Of a stretch of DNA of 32,896 nt, positions 1 to 8,349 are shown piece after piece. The DNA is from Candidatus Desulfovibrio intestinipullorum (GTDB taxonomy: Bacteria; Desulfobacterota; Desulfovibrionia; Desulfovibrionales; Desulfovibrionaceae): NCBI GenBank assembly GCA_019113165.1, contig DXHV01000080.1, forward strand, positions 1-32,896, given 5' to 3'. Below the pieces are notes generated by a model that saw nothing but the letters and a program-made list of their open reading frames with translations, searched no databases and was not told the DNA's origin. How positions within the stretch are numbered: the first letter of the stretch is position 1; each line of letters starts with the position of its first letter. Both the position numbers and the translations under genes were made by a program.

Positions 1-113
1 CAATCATCATGCATGTGTTAAAATAAGCATGTGATTACAAATATTTATAAAATAAGCTAAATATGTTTTCTTTTTGGCCTGACTGGTTAATAGCCTAGAA
101 TTGCAAGACAAAA
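1..113. other. AT-rich non-coding edge
   Basis: This stretch is strikingly AT-rich next to the GC-rich genes that follow and has stops in all frames I read. It lies just downstream of the acetyltransferase stop codon. I see no gene, no convincing terminator hairpin and no repeat shared with the rest of the window. Confidence 0.6.
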
Positions 114-512
114 TCAAGCTGAGTAGTTACACTTGTCGTACAGATGCCGGGCGGCCTTCATGCCTTCCAGGGTGTCCAGGACCATCTCCTCATAGCCTGC
201 CTGCGTGGCACGACGGATGATAGCCTCCACCAGCGCCTCGCCCACGTGCTGCCGACGCATGGAGGGTATGATGTAGAGCCGCTTCATCTCGCAGCGCACG
301 GCAGAATGCCTGTGGTAGGCCACCATGCCCACCACCATGTCCTCGTGCACGGCGACCAGCAGCTCTCCGTGCGGAGGCGCATACTTCTCTTCAGGATGCT
401 GCAGCTCTTCCTCAAGGTTCTGAAAGGTCAGATCCCTGCCAAGGGTCCTGGTATACTCGCCTATCAGGGCCCGGACCTCGGACATCCAGGCTCTGCCATC
501 CCTGATTTCCAC
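114..512 (-). CDS. GNAT-family N-acetyltransferase, C-terminally short
   Basis: This encodes about 132 residues of a GNAT acyl-CoA-dependent N-acetyltransferase; the substrate cannot be told. The core is visible: a central strand with VVGMVAYH, the strand MKRLYIIP, then the acetyl-CoA pyrophosphate-binding signature RRQHVGEAL (Q/RxxGxG/A type), and the later AARHLYDKCNY segment, which corresponds to the usual A-x-x-LYxxxGF helix and strand. I start at GTG 512 because AAGGAG lies 9 nt upstream and the protein then opens VEIRDGRAW, like other family members. The frame is open further upstream but without family resemblance. The protein ends right after CNYSA, whereas typical members continue about 20 residues to a final strand, so it looks truncated. 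The next gene upstream on the same strand is the fusion helicase, 131 nt away. Confidence 0.8.
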   Translation of the reverse strand: MEIRDGRAWMSEVRALIGEYTRTLGRDLTFQNLEEELQHPEEKYAPPHGELLVAVHEDMVVGMVAYHRHSAVRCEMKRLYIIPSMRRQHVGEALVEAIIRRATQAGYEEMVLDTLEGMKAARHLYDKCNYSA

Positions 513-643
513 AGACTTACACTCCTTTTCCCCTGCCGGGCTTTTCTCGCAATTCTGCCTCTGAAGCCGTCCCATGCCGCTCGCACAGGGAAGACTCGGC
601 GCTTTCGTTCGGATCGACCTGAAGTCCCCTGAACGGCACAGTC

Positions 644-3600
644 TCAGACGGAGACCCTGCGCAGATACAGATCCGGCAGGACAACGGCCGTTTCCTCCGT
701 GTCTTCCCTGCCCTTCCAGGCAACAATGAAGCGCACGCGTGCGGCGCAGGGACGATACCCCTGCCGAGCCAGTTCGCCAAGCCGGGCGCGGCAGGCCCTG
801 GAGAGCAGGACCAGGCACCGCATGGAGCCCTGCACCCTGGCATGCAGGGACAAGTCTCCGGCAATGTGCAGGTCCATACCGCTGCGCAGCTGGAAAATGC
901 TGCTCTTCTTGTCCTTGAAGAAGCTGAGGATCACATCCCTGTGCGTCAGCTGCAGCACAAGCTCGTCGGGTTCGGCAAAAATCCGGCTGTCCTGACGATG
1001 GAGGACACCGGGCAGGACAAGGGAGGAAAGAAGATCCGTGTTGGTGTGCACGAAGAGCCCCTTCCTGGCCCGCGTCATGCCCACATAGAGGGCGCGCCTG
1101 TCCGCATCCCTGTCGGCTGCCACCCTGTTGAGCATCAGGAAGACCGTGTCGAACTCGCGGCCCTTGGCCTTGTGAATGGTCGACACGGTGACAGCCCCCT
1201 GCTCCTCGCCATAGAAATCCTCGTAGCCGGACTCCTGGATAAAGGCTTCCAGATCGCTGAAATACTTCTCCCTGTTGATCGTCTCGAAATCGTTGATGAG
1301 CCTGAGGCAGCTGGAGAGGGCAGTGCTTGCGGCATAGGTCTCCGTCAGCTTCTGCCGGGCCATGTTCCAGACGTCGTCGGAGATGACCGGAGACTGCAGG
1401 CGCCGCAGCTCAATCTGCTTCAGAAAAGAGCGTATCTCGACAAGATTGTAGAGACGCAGTCCGTCCAGAGACTGGATGAGCCGGGCGCGCACCCCCTTCC
1501 TGAGCAGCAGGCTTGCGATCTGCAGGGCCTCGTTGTTGGTCCAGGTCAGCACGCAGCAGCTGCCGGCCTGCGGCCTCATGGCGATCAGCTCCTCGGCCAG
1601 GGCCTCTTCCATGTGGCTGCAGCGGTGGCGGGTCACGCAGACCTGCCCGGCTTCCTGTGCGCCGTCCTGTCCGTCGCCACTGGTCCTTGTGGGTCTTGGC
1701 ACGGCGCGTATGGGCTCGGACTTCATCCTCTGTCCTATGGTGGTGACAAAGGCATTGGCCAGGGCCACAATGGGGGCAGCGCTTCGGTAGTTGTCGGTCA
1801 TCTCGTACTGCGTGGCACCGTACTCTTCCACCAGTGCCCGCAGATAGCGGGAATCCGAGCCGCGGAACTCGAAGATGTTCTGATCGTCGTCGCCCACGGC
1901 CACAAGGCGCATGGTCTCGTTGTGCTCCATCAGGGCCCTGACCAGCGCAAATTCGCTGGCCGACATGTCCTGGGCCTCGTCTATGACGAGCACGCTTCTG
2001 GTGAGCCGGCCGGGCTCCACGCCGCCTTCGGCAATCATGGCCACGGCCCTGGCGACCACATCCTCGGATCCTTCCAGGCTGCCGACCCGGCCCAGCAGAT
2101 CAAAGCTGAAGGAATGGAAGGTCTTGATCTCCACATAGTGCGCTGCCGGGCCTATCAGGGCAGTGAGACGTTTCCTGAACTCCGTGGCTGCTGCCCGCGA
2201 GAAGGTCAGCATCAGAAGCTGCTCCTGCTTGACATCCTCCAGGAGCAGGAGCGAGGCCAGCTTGTGCACAAGGACACGGGTCTTGCCGCTGCCGGGGCCT
2301 GCTGCCACGACAATGTACCTGGAGCGGTCATCGTTGATGATCTGCTGCTGAACGGAAGAGAGCTCGCCAAAGAGCTGGCGGTACTTTTTGGCGGAAATGG
2401 CGCGGTTCAGTTCGGCAGCCTGCTCTTCCCTGAAGTAGCGGGCGATGAACCGGCGAAAGTCCATCTGGAAGTAGTCCTGCACAAACTGCAGGGCTGCCGC
2501 ATAGTCGCGCACCATGAGGTTGGCATAATGGCCAACAATGTGGATTTGCCGGATCTTCTGCTTGTAGAACTCGTCGAAGAGGCGGTAGTCCTCGAGCTTG
2601 TAGCGTATCCTGTTGTCCGTCACCAGACGCCTGATCTGCAGGGCGTTGTAGAGGACCAGAAAGCCGCCCTCAAGCTTCATCCCGCCCGTTCTGGACAGGT
2701 AGAGCAGGGCATCCTCCACATCGGCAAGCACTATCTTCTCGGCACAGAGGCTTGCCCGGGCCTTCTTCTGATAGCGTTCGAGAAGGCCGACCACGGAGAA
2801 GGAGACCGGCCGCAGCTCGTTCTGCCCGGCCTGCACAGGGCCGGCCTGCTGATGGCGCGCCTCGCCGAAGAGTGTAGAAATAATGAAGCGGCACAGGCTG
2901 ATGCGCAGCCGGAAGCGCTTTCTGAGTGTGTCCGGATCCAGGACCGGAACCAGGCGCACCAGGCTGTCTGCGCGGTATTCGAACTTCTGCATCCACTTGC
3001 GGACAACGTGGTAGCTTATCAGGGTGCGCAAGTCCTTGACACTGGAGGCAAGCCCCTGGGCCTGGGCCTCCTCGTTGAGCTTCTTCAGGTTGAAGTCCGC
3101 GCCCTCGGCCGTCAGCCTGGACAGAAGAAAGCCTTCCAGTCTGGCAAAGCGCTCCAGCAGATGGGCCGCCCTGTTCTCCGTGTCCGTGGCAAGGATGGAG
3201 GCCGACATGTCCTGCGTATCGGACAGAAGGCCTTTCTGGCGCATGAGGGAGATGAGGCTGACCACTTCCCTGCGCTGCAGGCCCAGGCGATCGGCCAGAT
3301 AGTCCACCCTGGACTCGGCTTCCTCTGTCCCTGCCCTGGCCCGGCTCCTGCTGGCAATGAGGGCCGCCAGGATGCGCCGGGCATTGAGGAGCTCGCCTTC
3401 GGAAAAGAGGGGCGACTGCTCCAGGCGCAGTCCGGCCTCAATCATGCTCTTTGCCTGAATGCCCGTGGCATAGACATGGGGCACATTCTGGCCCCGCTTC
3501 ACGTAGCCGGCATTTTCCAGGGCGGCCACGGCCGTGCGTACCCTGGTCTCCACGTCCCGGACACTGTCGTCCCAGCCGGCCTCGCGGGCAATTTCCAGGG

Positions 3601-5551
3601 CCGAGCAGCTCACGAACTGCCGGCGGCCGCACAGGGTCTTGATGGCCCGCCAGACCTGCTGAATCTCGCTGATGCTGAGCTTGCTCTGGTTGAGCAGGAT
3701 GAAGTGCTTGTCGAGATCGCTGTCGTTGTAGAGCACATAGCACTCGGCCTGCAGGCTCGGATCCCGTCCCGCACGACCTGCTTCCTGCACGTAGTCTTCC
3801 AGGGAGCTGGAAATGTCGTAGTGCACGACAAGACCTACGTCCTTCTTGTCCACGCCCATGCCAAAGGCCGAGGTGGCCACAATGACCTGAACCTCGTTGC
3901 GCATGAAGGCTTCCTGGTTCTGCACCTTTTCGGACGCCTCCATGCGGCCGTGGAAGGGCCTGGCCGCAAAGCCGTCGCTGGCAAGCTTGTCGGCAAGGGC
4001 CACGGTCTGCCTGGTCCGCGACACGTAGACAATGGCGGGGCAGTTCCTGTTGCCTATGAGCTCCCGCAGGGCCGCGTACTTTTCCGCATCGCTTTCCTTG
4101 TAGAGCACGGCATAGTGCAGGTTTTCCCGTGTGGCCCCGGAGGCAAAGAGCTCGGGATCGAGATTGAGCGTCTTCCTGAAGTAGTCGCGGATGTCGCTGA
4201 TGACCTTCTGCTTGGCCGTGGCCGTGAAACAGGAGACCGGAATGGACGTCTCCAGGCCCCTCTTCTCCTGCAGTTCACGGATGAAGGTGCCTATGTACTG
4301 ATAGTCCACGCGAAAATCCTGTCCCCAGGCAGAAAAGCAGTGGGCTTCGTCTATGACAAAGCGGACAATGCTCCGGAAGGAAAGCACCCGTTCCAGGGTA
4401 CGCGAGCGCAGAAGCTCCGGGGAAATGTACACTATGGATGCCGAGCCGTCGGCAATGCGCTCCAGGGCCCGGGCCCGCTCCAGGGGATCCAGCAGGCCGT
4501 TGATCGTGACGGCCTCGGTTATGCCCGCACTGTCCAGATTGTCCACCTGATCCTTCATCAGGGAGAGCAGGGGCGAGATGACCACGGTCAGGCCGTGCAC
4601 GCACTGTCCGGCCATGAGGGCCGGCAGTTGAAAGGTGATCGACTTGCCGCCGCCGGTGGGAAAGACGGCGAGCAGGGACTTGCCCTGCACGGCAGCAAGG
4701 GCCGCCTGTTCCTGCAGGGGCTCGCCATTGTAGGTGCGGAAGGCCTCGAAGCCGAAAATTTCCCTGAGGCCTTTGTGGATGTCCAGGGTCGCGCTGCAGT
4801 AGGGACAGTCCCTGCCGCAGGGGTTGTGGCGCAGAAGGTGCAGGAAGTTGCCAATCTGCGGATAGTGGTGCAGCACCCAGGCCGGCGTCACGGAACAGGG
4901 ATCGTCCGTGCCAATGAGGGCCAGAGCATAGGCCAGTGCCTCGGGCGACCGGGCTCGCAGGGCGGCAAGATCGGCATGCGAACAGATTTTTCCGGCAAAG
5001 GCCTCATGAATGCGTGCCTCAAGGTCTGTGCCCTTCCAGGAAAAGCCCACATAGGCAAAGAAGGCCCTGAACAGGGGACGATCCTGCAGGAGGCCTGCAT
5101 AGATATCCTGCATCTGCCGGGGCAGGGCCTGAAAGGCGTTCACTTCATCGTAGAAGAGGCTCGCTGCCTTCCTGCAGTCGCAGACAGGATTGTTGAGCTC
5201 GTCCACCTGCAGCTTGTCGTCCTTGAGCAGGGCATGATAGGGGCGCCTGGGAAAGAGCAGGGGCGAGAGCGGCAGGGTATCGATGCTTTCGGCCTGCAGT
5301 TTGCAGCCAAGGGCCCTTGTTATGTACTCAAGGTCGTGCTGAAGGATATTGTGGCCGCAGACATAGTCCGCATCGGCAATGAAGGCGAGAAAGTCCTGCA
5401 CGCTGCCAGAGTGAAAGCAGGTCTGATCCTCCCTGAGGGCCCCGAGATCGTGTATTTTCTGATCCTCGACACCTATTTCGGCATCAATGAACACGAGGGT
5501 CCTTGCCAGGACGCGTTTCCTGAGTGTCTTGAGAAAGGAAAGGATTTCCAT
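644..5551 (-). CDS. DEDD exonuclease-RecQ-UvrD fusion DNA helicase
   Basis: This giant protein of about 1635 residues combines three enzymes. The N-terminus resembles a DnaQ/RNase T-like DEDD 3'-5' exonuclease, with FIDAEIG (D and E near residues 23 and 25), GHNILQHDLEY (D near 73) and NPVCDCRKA (D near 125). A CxxxCxxC cluster follows near residue 250. The RecQ helicase has Walker A FPTGGGKS (near 300), DEAH (near 402), TATA and QEAGRAGRD. The C-terminal UvrD/Rep-type helicase has P-loop AGPGSGKT (near 1085), DEAQD (near 1192), GDDDQNIFEFRG, STIHKAKGREFD and YVGMTRARKG. All catalytic motifs look intact, so I expect an active cytoplasmic DNA-processing enzyme; its pathway is unknown. I start at ATG 5551 (MEILSFLKT); a TTG at 5617 would add 22 residues. 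Neither start has a strong ribosome-binding site. The frame on the opposite strand is a shadow. Confidence 0.88.
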   Translation of the reverse strand: MEILSFLKTLRKRVLARTLVFIDAEIGVEDQKIHDLGALREDQTCFHSGSVQDFLAFIADADYVCGHNILQHDLEYITRALGCKLQAESIDTLPLSPLLFPRRPYHALLKDDKLQVDELNNPVCDCRKAASLFYDEVNAFQALPRQMQDIYAGLLQDRPLFRAFFAYVGFSWKGTDLEARIHEAFAGKICSHADLAALRARSPEALAYALALIGTDDPCSVTPAWVLHHYPQIGNFLHLLRHNPCGRDCPYCSATLDIHKGLREIFGFEAFRTYNGEPLQEQAALAAVQGKSLLAVFPTGGGKSITFQLPALMAGQCVHGLTVVISPLLSLMKDQVDNLDSAGITEAVTINGLLDPLERARALERIADGSASIVYISPELLRSRTLERVLSFRSIVRFVIDEAHCFSAWGQDFRVDYQYIGTFIRELQEKRGLETSIPVSCFTATAKQKVISDIRDYFRKTLNLDPELFASGATRENLHYAVLYKESDAEKYAALRELIGNRNCPAIVYVSRTRQTVALADKLASDGFAARPFHGRMEASEKVQNQEAFMRNEVQVIVATSAFGMGVDKKDVGLVVHYDISSSLEDYVQEAGRAGRDPSLQAECYVLYNDSDLDKHFILLNQSKLSISEIQQVWRAIKTLCGRRQFVSCSALEIAREAGWDDSVRDVETRVRTAVAALENAGYVKRGQNVPHVYATGIQAKSMIEAGLRLEQSPLFSEGELLNARRILAALIASRSRARAGTEEAESRVDYLADRLGLQRREVVSLISLMRQKGLLSDTQDMSASILATDTENRAAHLLERFARLEGFLLSRLTAEGADFNLKKLNEEAQAQGLASSVKDLRTLISYHVVRKWMQKFEYRADSLVRLVPVLDPDTLRKRFRLRISLCRFIISTLFGEARHQQAGPVQAGQNELRPVSFSVVGLLERYQKKARASLCAEKIVLADVEDALLYLSRTGGMKLEGGFLVLYNALQIRRLVTDNRIRYKLEDYRLFDEFYKQKIRQIHIVGHYANLMVRDYAAALQFVQDYFQMDFRRFIARYFREEQAAELNRAISAKKYRQLFGELSSVQQQIINDDRSRYIVVAAGPGSGKTRVLVHKLASLLLLEDVKQEQLLMLTFSRAAATEFRKRLTALIGPAAHYVEIKTFHSFSFDLLGRVGSLEGSEDVVARAVAMIAEGGVEPGRLTRSVLVIDEAQDMSASEFALVRALMEHNETMRLVAVGDDDQNIFEFRGSDSRYLRALVEEYGATQYEMTDNYRSAAPIVALANAFVTTIGQRMKSEPIRAVPRPTRTSGDGQDGAQEAGQVCVTRHRCSHMEEALAEELIAMRPQAGSCCVLTWTNNEALQIASLLLRKGVRARLIQSLDGLRLYNLVEIRSFLKQIELRRLQSPVISDDVWNMARQKLTETYAASTALSSCLRLINDFETINREKYFSDLEAFIQESGYEDFYGEEQGAVTVSTIHKAKGREFDTVFLMLNRVAADRDADRRALYVGMTRARKGLFVHTNTDLLSSLVLPGVLHRQDSRIFAEPDELVLQLTHRDVILSFFKDKKSSIFQLRSGMDLHIAGDLSLHARVQGSMRCLVLLSRACRARLGELARQGYRPCAARVRFIVAWKGREDTEETAVVLPDLYLRRVSV

Positions 5552-6210
5552 CTTGCAGCGCAAAGGGGACGTGCGGACGTGTGGAGCGAAAGGGAGCTCG
5601 GACAAAAAAAGGTCCAAGCATCACGGGCCTGCATGACGCCGGCCCTTTCCTTTCCTATACAGGAGATCCGCAAAGGCAGGCAACTGGCGGCGCTCCGTCG
5701 TCCTGTCCGGCGCCAGCTTGTGCCCTTACCCAGGGTTGCCCCATCTCGCGCACAAGACACCACAAAGGAAACCACGTCTCTTTCTTTTTCACTTCCTTGA
5801 GATACCGAACAGAATATGCGGGAGATTGTGCGTGACTAGCATTTGTACGTATCATTGGCTAAATACTGTTTCGCCAATCTGATCTTCGAAGTAGATTTTT
5901 TTGGCTCTTCGGGGATATTTGTGGGTAGAGCCTCTATCCCCCTCATGAGTCATCTTTCCAGGTATTGTGTGCATCTTCTGAGGTCTGCCGCCATTGTCTG
6001 CGGAGCAACGATAGTATTTGCTGGTTAAATTTCTTATCCCCTTGGGATTCTGCTTTTCAGCCCATCAAGCCCAAACAGCTCAGGAGTGTGAGCTGTTTGG
6101 TTTACCCACAGAAAGCCACGAAGGGCCATTTTTTCCCCATACCACATTCCAACGATGACAGGCCACAAAGAGCGACAACAAACACCGACTAGCGCACGTA
6201 ACTACCTGAT
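5552..6210. other. Gene-poor, AT-richer spacer
   Basis: About 660 nt lie between the helicase start and the tRNA terminator, clearly poorer in GC than the coding regions, especially from about 5770 onward. Short open frames here give no recognisable protein and have no supported start. The stretch contains a perfect 12-bp hairpin (listed separately), a smaller ATTGGC/GCCAAT inverted repeat near 5860-5880 and a GGGTAGAG/CTCTATCCC imperfect hairpin near 5923-5942. The helicase promoter should lie here, but I cannot choose one with confidence. Confidence 0.6.
6071..6100. repeat. Perfect 12-bp hairpin
   Basis: CCAAACAGCTCA pairs perfectly with TGAGCTGTTTGG around a 6-nt loop (GGAGTG). There is no long T-run directly after it on either strand, although TTTACCC follows on the plus strand. 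It could be a weak terminator, a processing site or an operator; it lies in the gene-poor spacer between the helicase and the tRNA. Confidence 0.7.
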
Positions 6211-6246
6211 AAAAAAAATTTCCTGACATCTGGCGACATCAGGAAA
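6211..6246 (-). terminator. Rho-independent terminator of tRNA-Val
   Basis: Read on the minus strand, TTTCCTGA pairs with TCAGGAAA (8 bp, 12-nt loop), followed directly by a run of eight T. It sits 18 nt beyond the encoded CCA end of the tRNA, the expected place for its terminator. Confidence 0.9.
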
Positions 6247-6264
6247 CAATACAAATCAATGGTT

Positions 6265-6340
6265 TGGTGGGCGGTACAAGACTTGAACTTGTGGCATCTG
6301 CCTTGTAAGGGCAGCGCTCTACCAACTGAGCTAACCGCCC
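6265..6340 (-). tRNA. tRNA-Val (anticodon UAC)
   Basis: This is a 76-nt cloverleaf with the CCA end encoded. The acceptor stem GGGCGGT pairs with ACCGCCC, with discriminator A and then CCA. The D-arm contains TAGCTCAGTTGGTAGAGC, and the T-arm holds GTTCAAGTC. The anticodon stem CTGCC/GGCAG encloses the 7-nt loop CTTACAA, giving anticodon TAC, which reads GUA and related valine codons. It is a single transcription unit: a sigma70-like promoter ends a few bases upstream and a strong terminator lies just downstream. Confidence 0.97.
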
Positions 6341-6350
6341 ATAAAGGATT

Positions 6351-6379
6351 TATGTATCCTGAAACATTCCGTGCGTCAA
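6351..6379 (-). promoter_or_regulatory. Sigma70-like promoter of tRNA-Val
   Basis: On the minus strand, TTGACG (-35, 6374-6379) and TACATA (-10, 6351-6356) are separated by exactly 17 nt. The expected transcription start falls about 4-7 nt before the mature tRNA 5' end at 6340. Confidence 0.75.
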
Positions 6380-6416
6380 GTGCAGTTGCAGCCCGTTGAC
6401 ATTCCTTGAGAAAAAG

Positions 6417-6620
6417 CTAGATGCGATCCACGTAGCAGTTCTCGAGGAATTCCTCCATGGCCTTGTCGGCGCGCTTGATGAAGGAGGCCAGGGGATAGGT
6501 CTTGCGGCAGGACGGGCAGCGCATGTGCGCTTCCCGGCAGGAGCGTTCAATGGTCAGCTTGCCGTTGCAGCTGGGACAGGGAATGGTTGTCTGTGCCGAA
6601 CGAGGGGCAAAAAAAGCCAT
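6417..6620 (-). CDS. Small dual-CXXC zinc-ribbon protein
   Basis: This 67-residue protein carries two CPSC knuckles, at about residues 15-18 and 35-38, separated by a charged stretch (GKLTIERSCREAHMR). That is the pattern of a single small zinc ribbon. The C-terminal half is helical and charged (KRADKAMEEFLENCYVDRI). AGAGGTAG lies a few bases before ATG 6620, so the start is well supported. It sits alone between the ftsZ terminator and the tRNA promoter. Short dual-CXXC proteins are known in sulfate reducers, some as selenoproteins; this copy has cysteines only. The function is unknown: metal binding, nucleic-acid binding or a redox role are all possible. Confidence 0.75.
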   Translation of the reverse strand: MAFFAPRSAQTTIPCPSCNGKLTIERSCREAHMRCPSCRKTYPLASFIKRADKAMEEFLENCYVDRI

Positions 6621-6673
6621 GGCAGTCTACCTCTGAAAACAAAAAACAGCCGGACGCTTTTGCACAATAAACA

Positions 6674-6698
6674 GGGAGGCCCTCCCCAAGGGCCTCCC
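6674..6698 (-). terminator. Terminator after ftsZ
   Basis: GGGAGGCCCT and AGGGCCTCCC form a perfect 10-bp stem with a 5-nt loop. On the minus strand it is followed by TGTTTATTG, a moderately T-rich tail. It lies about 130 nt past the ftsZ stop and marks the end of the dcw transcript before the zinc-ribbon gene. Confidence 0.8.
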
Positions 6699-6826
6699 GG
6701 CGGGCATTTCAGAACCTGAGGAAGGCCCTGAAAAGCTTTTCCATCAGTCTGCCCTGAAGGCGTGGCACAGGGCAGGCTTGAGTCTTGAAAGAACGTTCTT
6801 GAAAGAATGCCGGTGTTCCCGGTCGT

Positions 6827-8221
6827 CTAGTCCTTGCGGCGCAGGAAGCTCGGGATGTCCAGATTTTCGTCGTAGCCCATCTCGCTGAGGTTCTTGGGAT
6901 TGTAGATTCCGGAACCGTCGTATTCCATGTGCGGAATTTCGCCTATTTCCTGCTCCCAGCGGACACGGGACTTCTGCCTGAAGAGATCGCGCCGGCTTCT
7001 GATGTCATTGAAGGCCGGCTGCTGGGCAGGCTGGGCCGGACGCGGCTGGGTCACGGAACTGGGATCCATGGGCGTCACGGGACCGGGCTCGTTGCTCATA
7101 CCGGTTCGCTGACTGTATGCCCTCTGGGCGGCGGGTTCGGGCTTCGGGAAGTGCGGAGCAGGAGCCGTGCGCGGAGGCTGCGGAGCTGCCGACTTCTGGG
7201 AAGGAAGTCCGTAGGGAGAGACGGCGCTCTTCTGCTCGAGGACAGGCTCGGACTCAATGCCCGTGGCCACCACGGTCACGCGGATCTCGTCTTCGAGCTT
7301 GTCGTCAAAGACCACGCCAAAGACAATATTGGCTTCTTCGGGCACCGCTTCGCGCAGGCGCTCGCCAATCTGCTCCATTTCCTCGCCGGTAATGTCTTCG
7401 GGGGCGGTAATGTTGTAGAGGATGGCCTTGGCCGTGGCCAGGGACACGTCTTCCAGCAGGGGGCTTGCTATGGCGCTGCGCACGGCATCCTCGGCCCTGT
7501 TCTCGCCCTTGCCGGAGCCCATGCCCATGAGGGCGAGACCGGACTCGGTCATGCAGGTGCGCACGTCGGCAAAGTCCAGGTTGATGTAGCCCGGGCAGGT
7601 GATCACGTCGGAAATGCCCTTCACGCCATAATAGAGCACGTCATTGGCCTTGCTCATGAGCTCGCGCATGGGCGTCTTCTTGGGAGCCAGGGTCATGATG
7701 CGGTCATTGGGGATGGTGATGATGCAGTCCACGTGCTTGCTGAGCTCGTCAATGCCTGCCTGGGCATTCTCGGCACGCTTTCTGCCCTCGTAGCTGAAGG
7801 GCCTCGTCACCACGGCCACGGTCAGGGCGCCATTCTTCTTGGCCGTTTCGGCCACGATGGGCGCAGCGCCTGTCCCCGTGCCGCCGCCCATGCCGGCCGT
7901 GACAAAGACCATGTCCGCATTGGCAAGGGCCTGCTGTATGGCCTGCAGGCTTTCATTGGCCGCTTCGCGGCCCACATCGGGATTTGAACCGGCACCAAGT
8001 CCACGGGTCAGCTTCTCGCCCAGCTGAATGTGCACGGGCGCAGGATTCGAATTCAGGGCCTGCAGGTCGGTGTTCGCACAGATGAATTCCACACCGCCCA
8101 GACCCAGATCAATCATGTTCTTGACAGCATTGCCACCGCCGCCGCCGACGCCGACAACTAAAATGCGAGCGCCACTCACAAGATGGCTGTCCTCTATCTG
8201 ATCCATAATGGACTCTGCCAT
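6827..8221 (-). CDS. ftsZ: Cell division protein FtsZ
   Basis: This 464-residue tubulin homologue polymerises with GTP into the cytoplasmic Z-ring. The N-terminal nucleotide-binding loop GVGGGGGNAV (about residues 24-33), the tubulin signature GMGGGTGTGAAP (about 114-125) and the T7-loop segment NLDFADVRT are present. A long Pro/Gln/Ala-rich linker of about 100 residues leads to the conserved C-terminal peptide DIPSFLRRKD, which contacts FtsA and other membrane tethers. The linker makes the protein longer than the usual 380-430 residues. ATG 8221 has GAGGAAG just upstream. It is the last gene of the dcw cluster, 128 nt after ftsA, and is followed by a terminator. Confidence 0.98.
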   Translation of the reverse strand: MAESIMDQIEDSHLVSGARILVVGVGGGGGNAVKNMIDLGLGGVEFICANTDLQALNSNPAPVHIQLGEKLTRGLGAGSNPDVGREAANESLQAIQQALANADMVFVTAGMGGGTGTGAAPIVAETAKKNGALTVAVVTRPFSYEGRKRAENAQAGIDELSKHVDCIITIPNDRIMTLAPKKTPMRELMSKANDVLYYGVKGISDVITCPGYINLDFADVRTCMTESGLALMGMGSGKGENRAEDAVRSAIASPLLEDVSLATAKAILYNITAPEDITGEEMEQIGERLREAVPEEANIVFGVVFDDKLEDEIRVTVVATGIESEPVLEQKSAVSPYGLPSQKSAAPQPPRTAPAPHFPKPEPAAQRAYSQRTGMSNEPGPVTPMDPSSVTQPRPAQPAQQPAFNDIRSRRDLFRQKSRVRWEQEIGEIPHMEYDGSGIYNPKNLSEMGYDENLDIPSFLRRKD

Positions 8222-8272
8222 GAGACTTCCTCACTCTCTAAATACCCGCAACGACTGTTGCCTTGAATCCTC

Positions 8273-8295
8273 CGATCTTTTTGGGGGAAAGATCG
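8273..8295. repeat. 8-bp hairpin between ftsA and ftsZ
   Basis: CGATCTTT pairs with AAAGATCG around a 7-nt G-rich loop (C-rich on the transcribed strand). It lies in the short ftsA-ftsZ gap upstream of the ftsZ ribosome-binding site, with no terminator-like T-run in the transcribed direction. It may be a processing or stability element; this is inference. Confidence 0.6.
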
Positions 8296-8349
8296 CACGC
8301 ATCGGCCTTGGGGAGAATTCTCTGCCAGGGGCGCAACAACCCCGGGCTC

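Noticed and set aside
842..5800. A plus-strand open frame of about 1650 codons opposite the fusion helicase
   Set aside because: It mirrors the helicase gene almost exactly and has low-information Gly/His/Leu/Val-rich composition. Such antisense frames arise from the codon bias of GC-rich genes, and the minus strand carries all the helicase motifs.
5843..6192. Short plus-strand frames (61 and 75 codons) in the gene-poor spacer
   Set aside because: They overlap each other, lack ribosome-binding sites and resemble no protein family I know.
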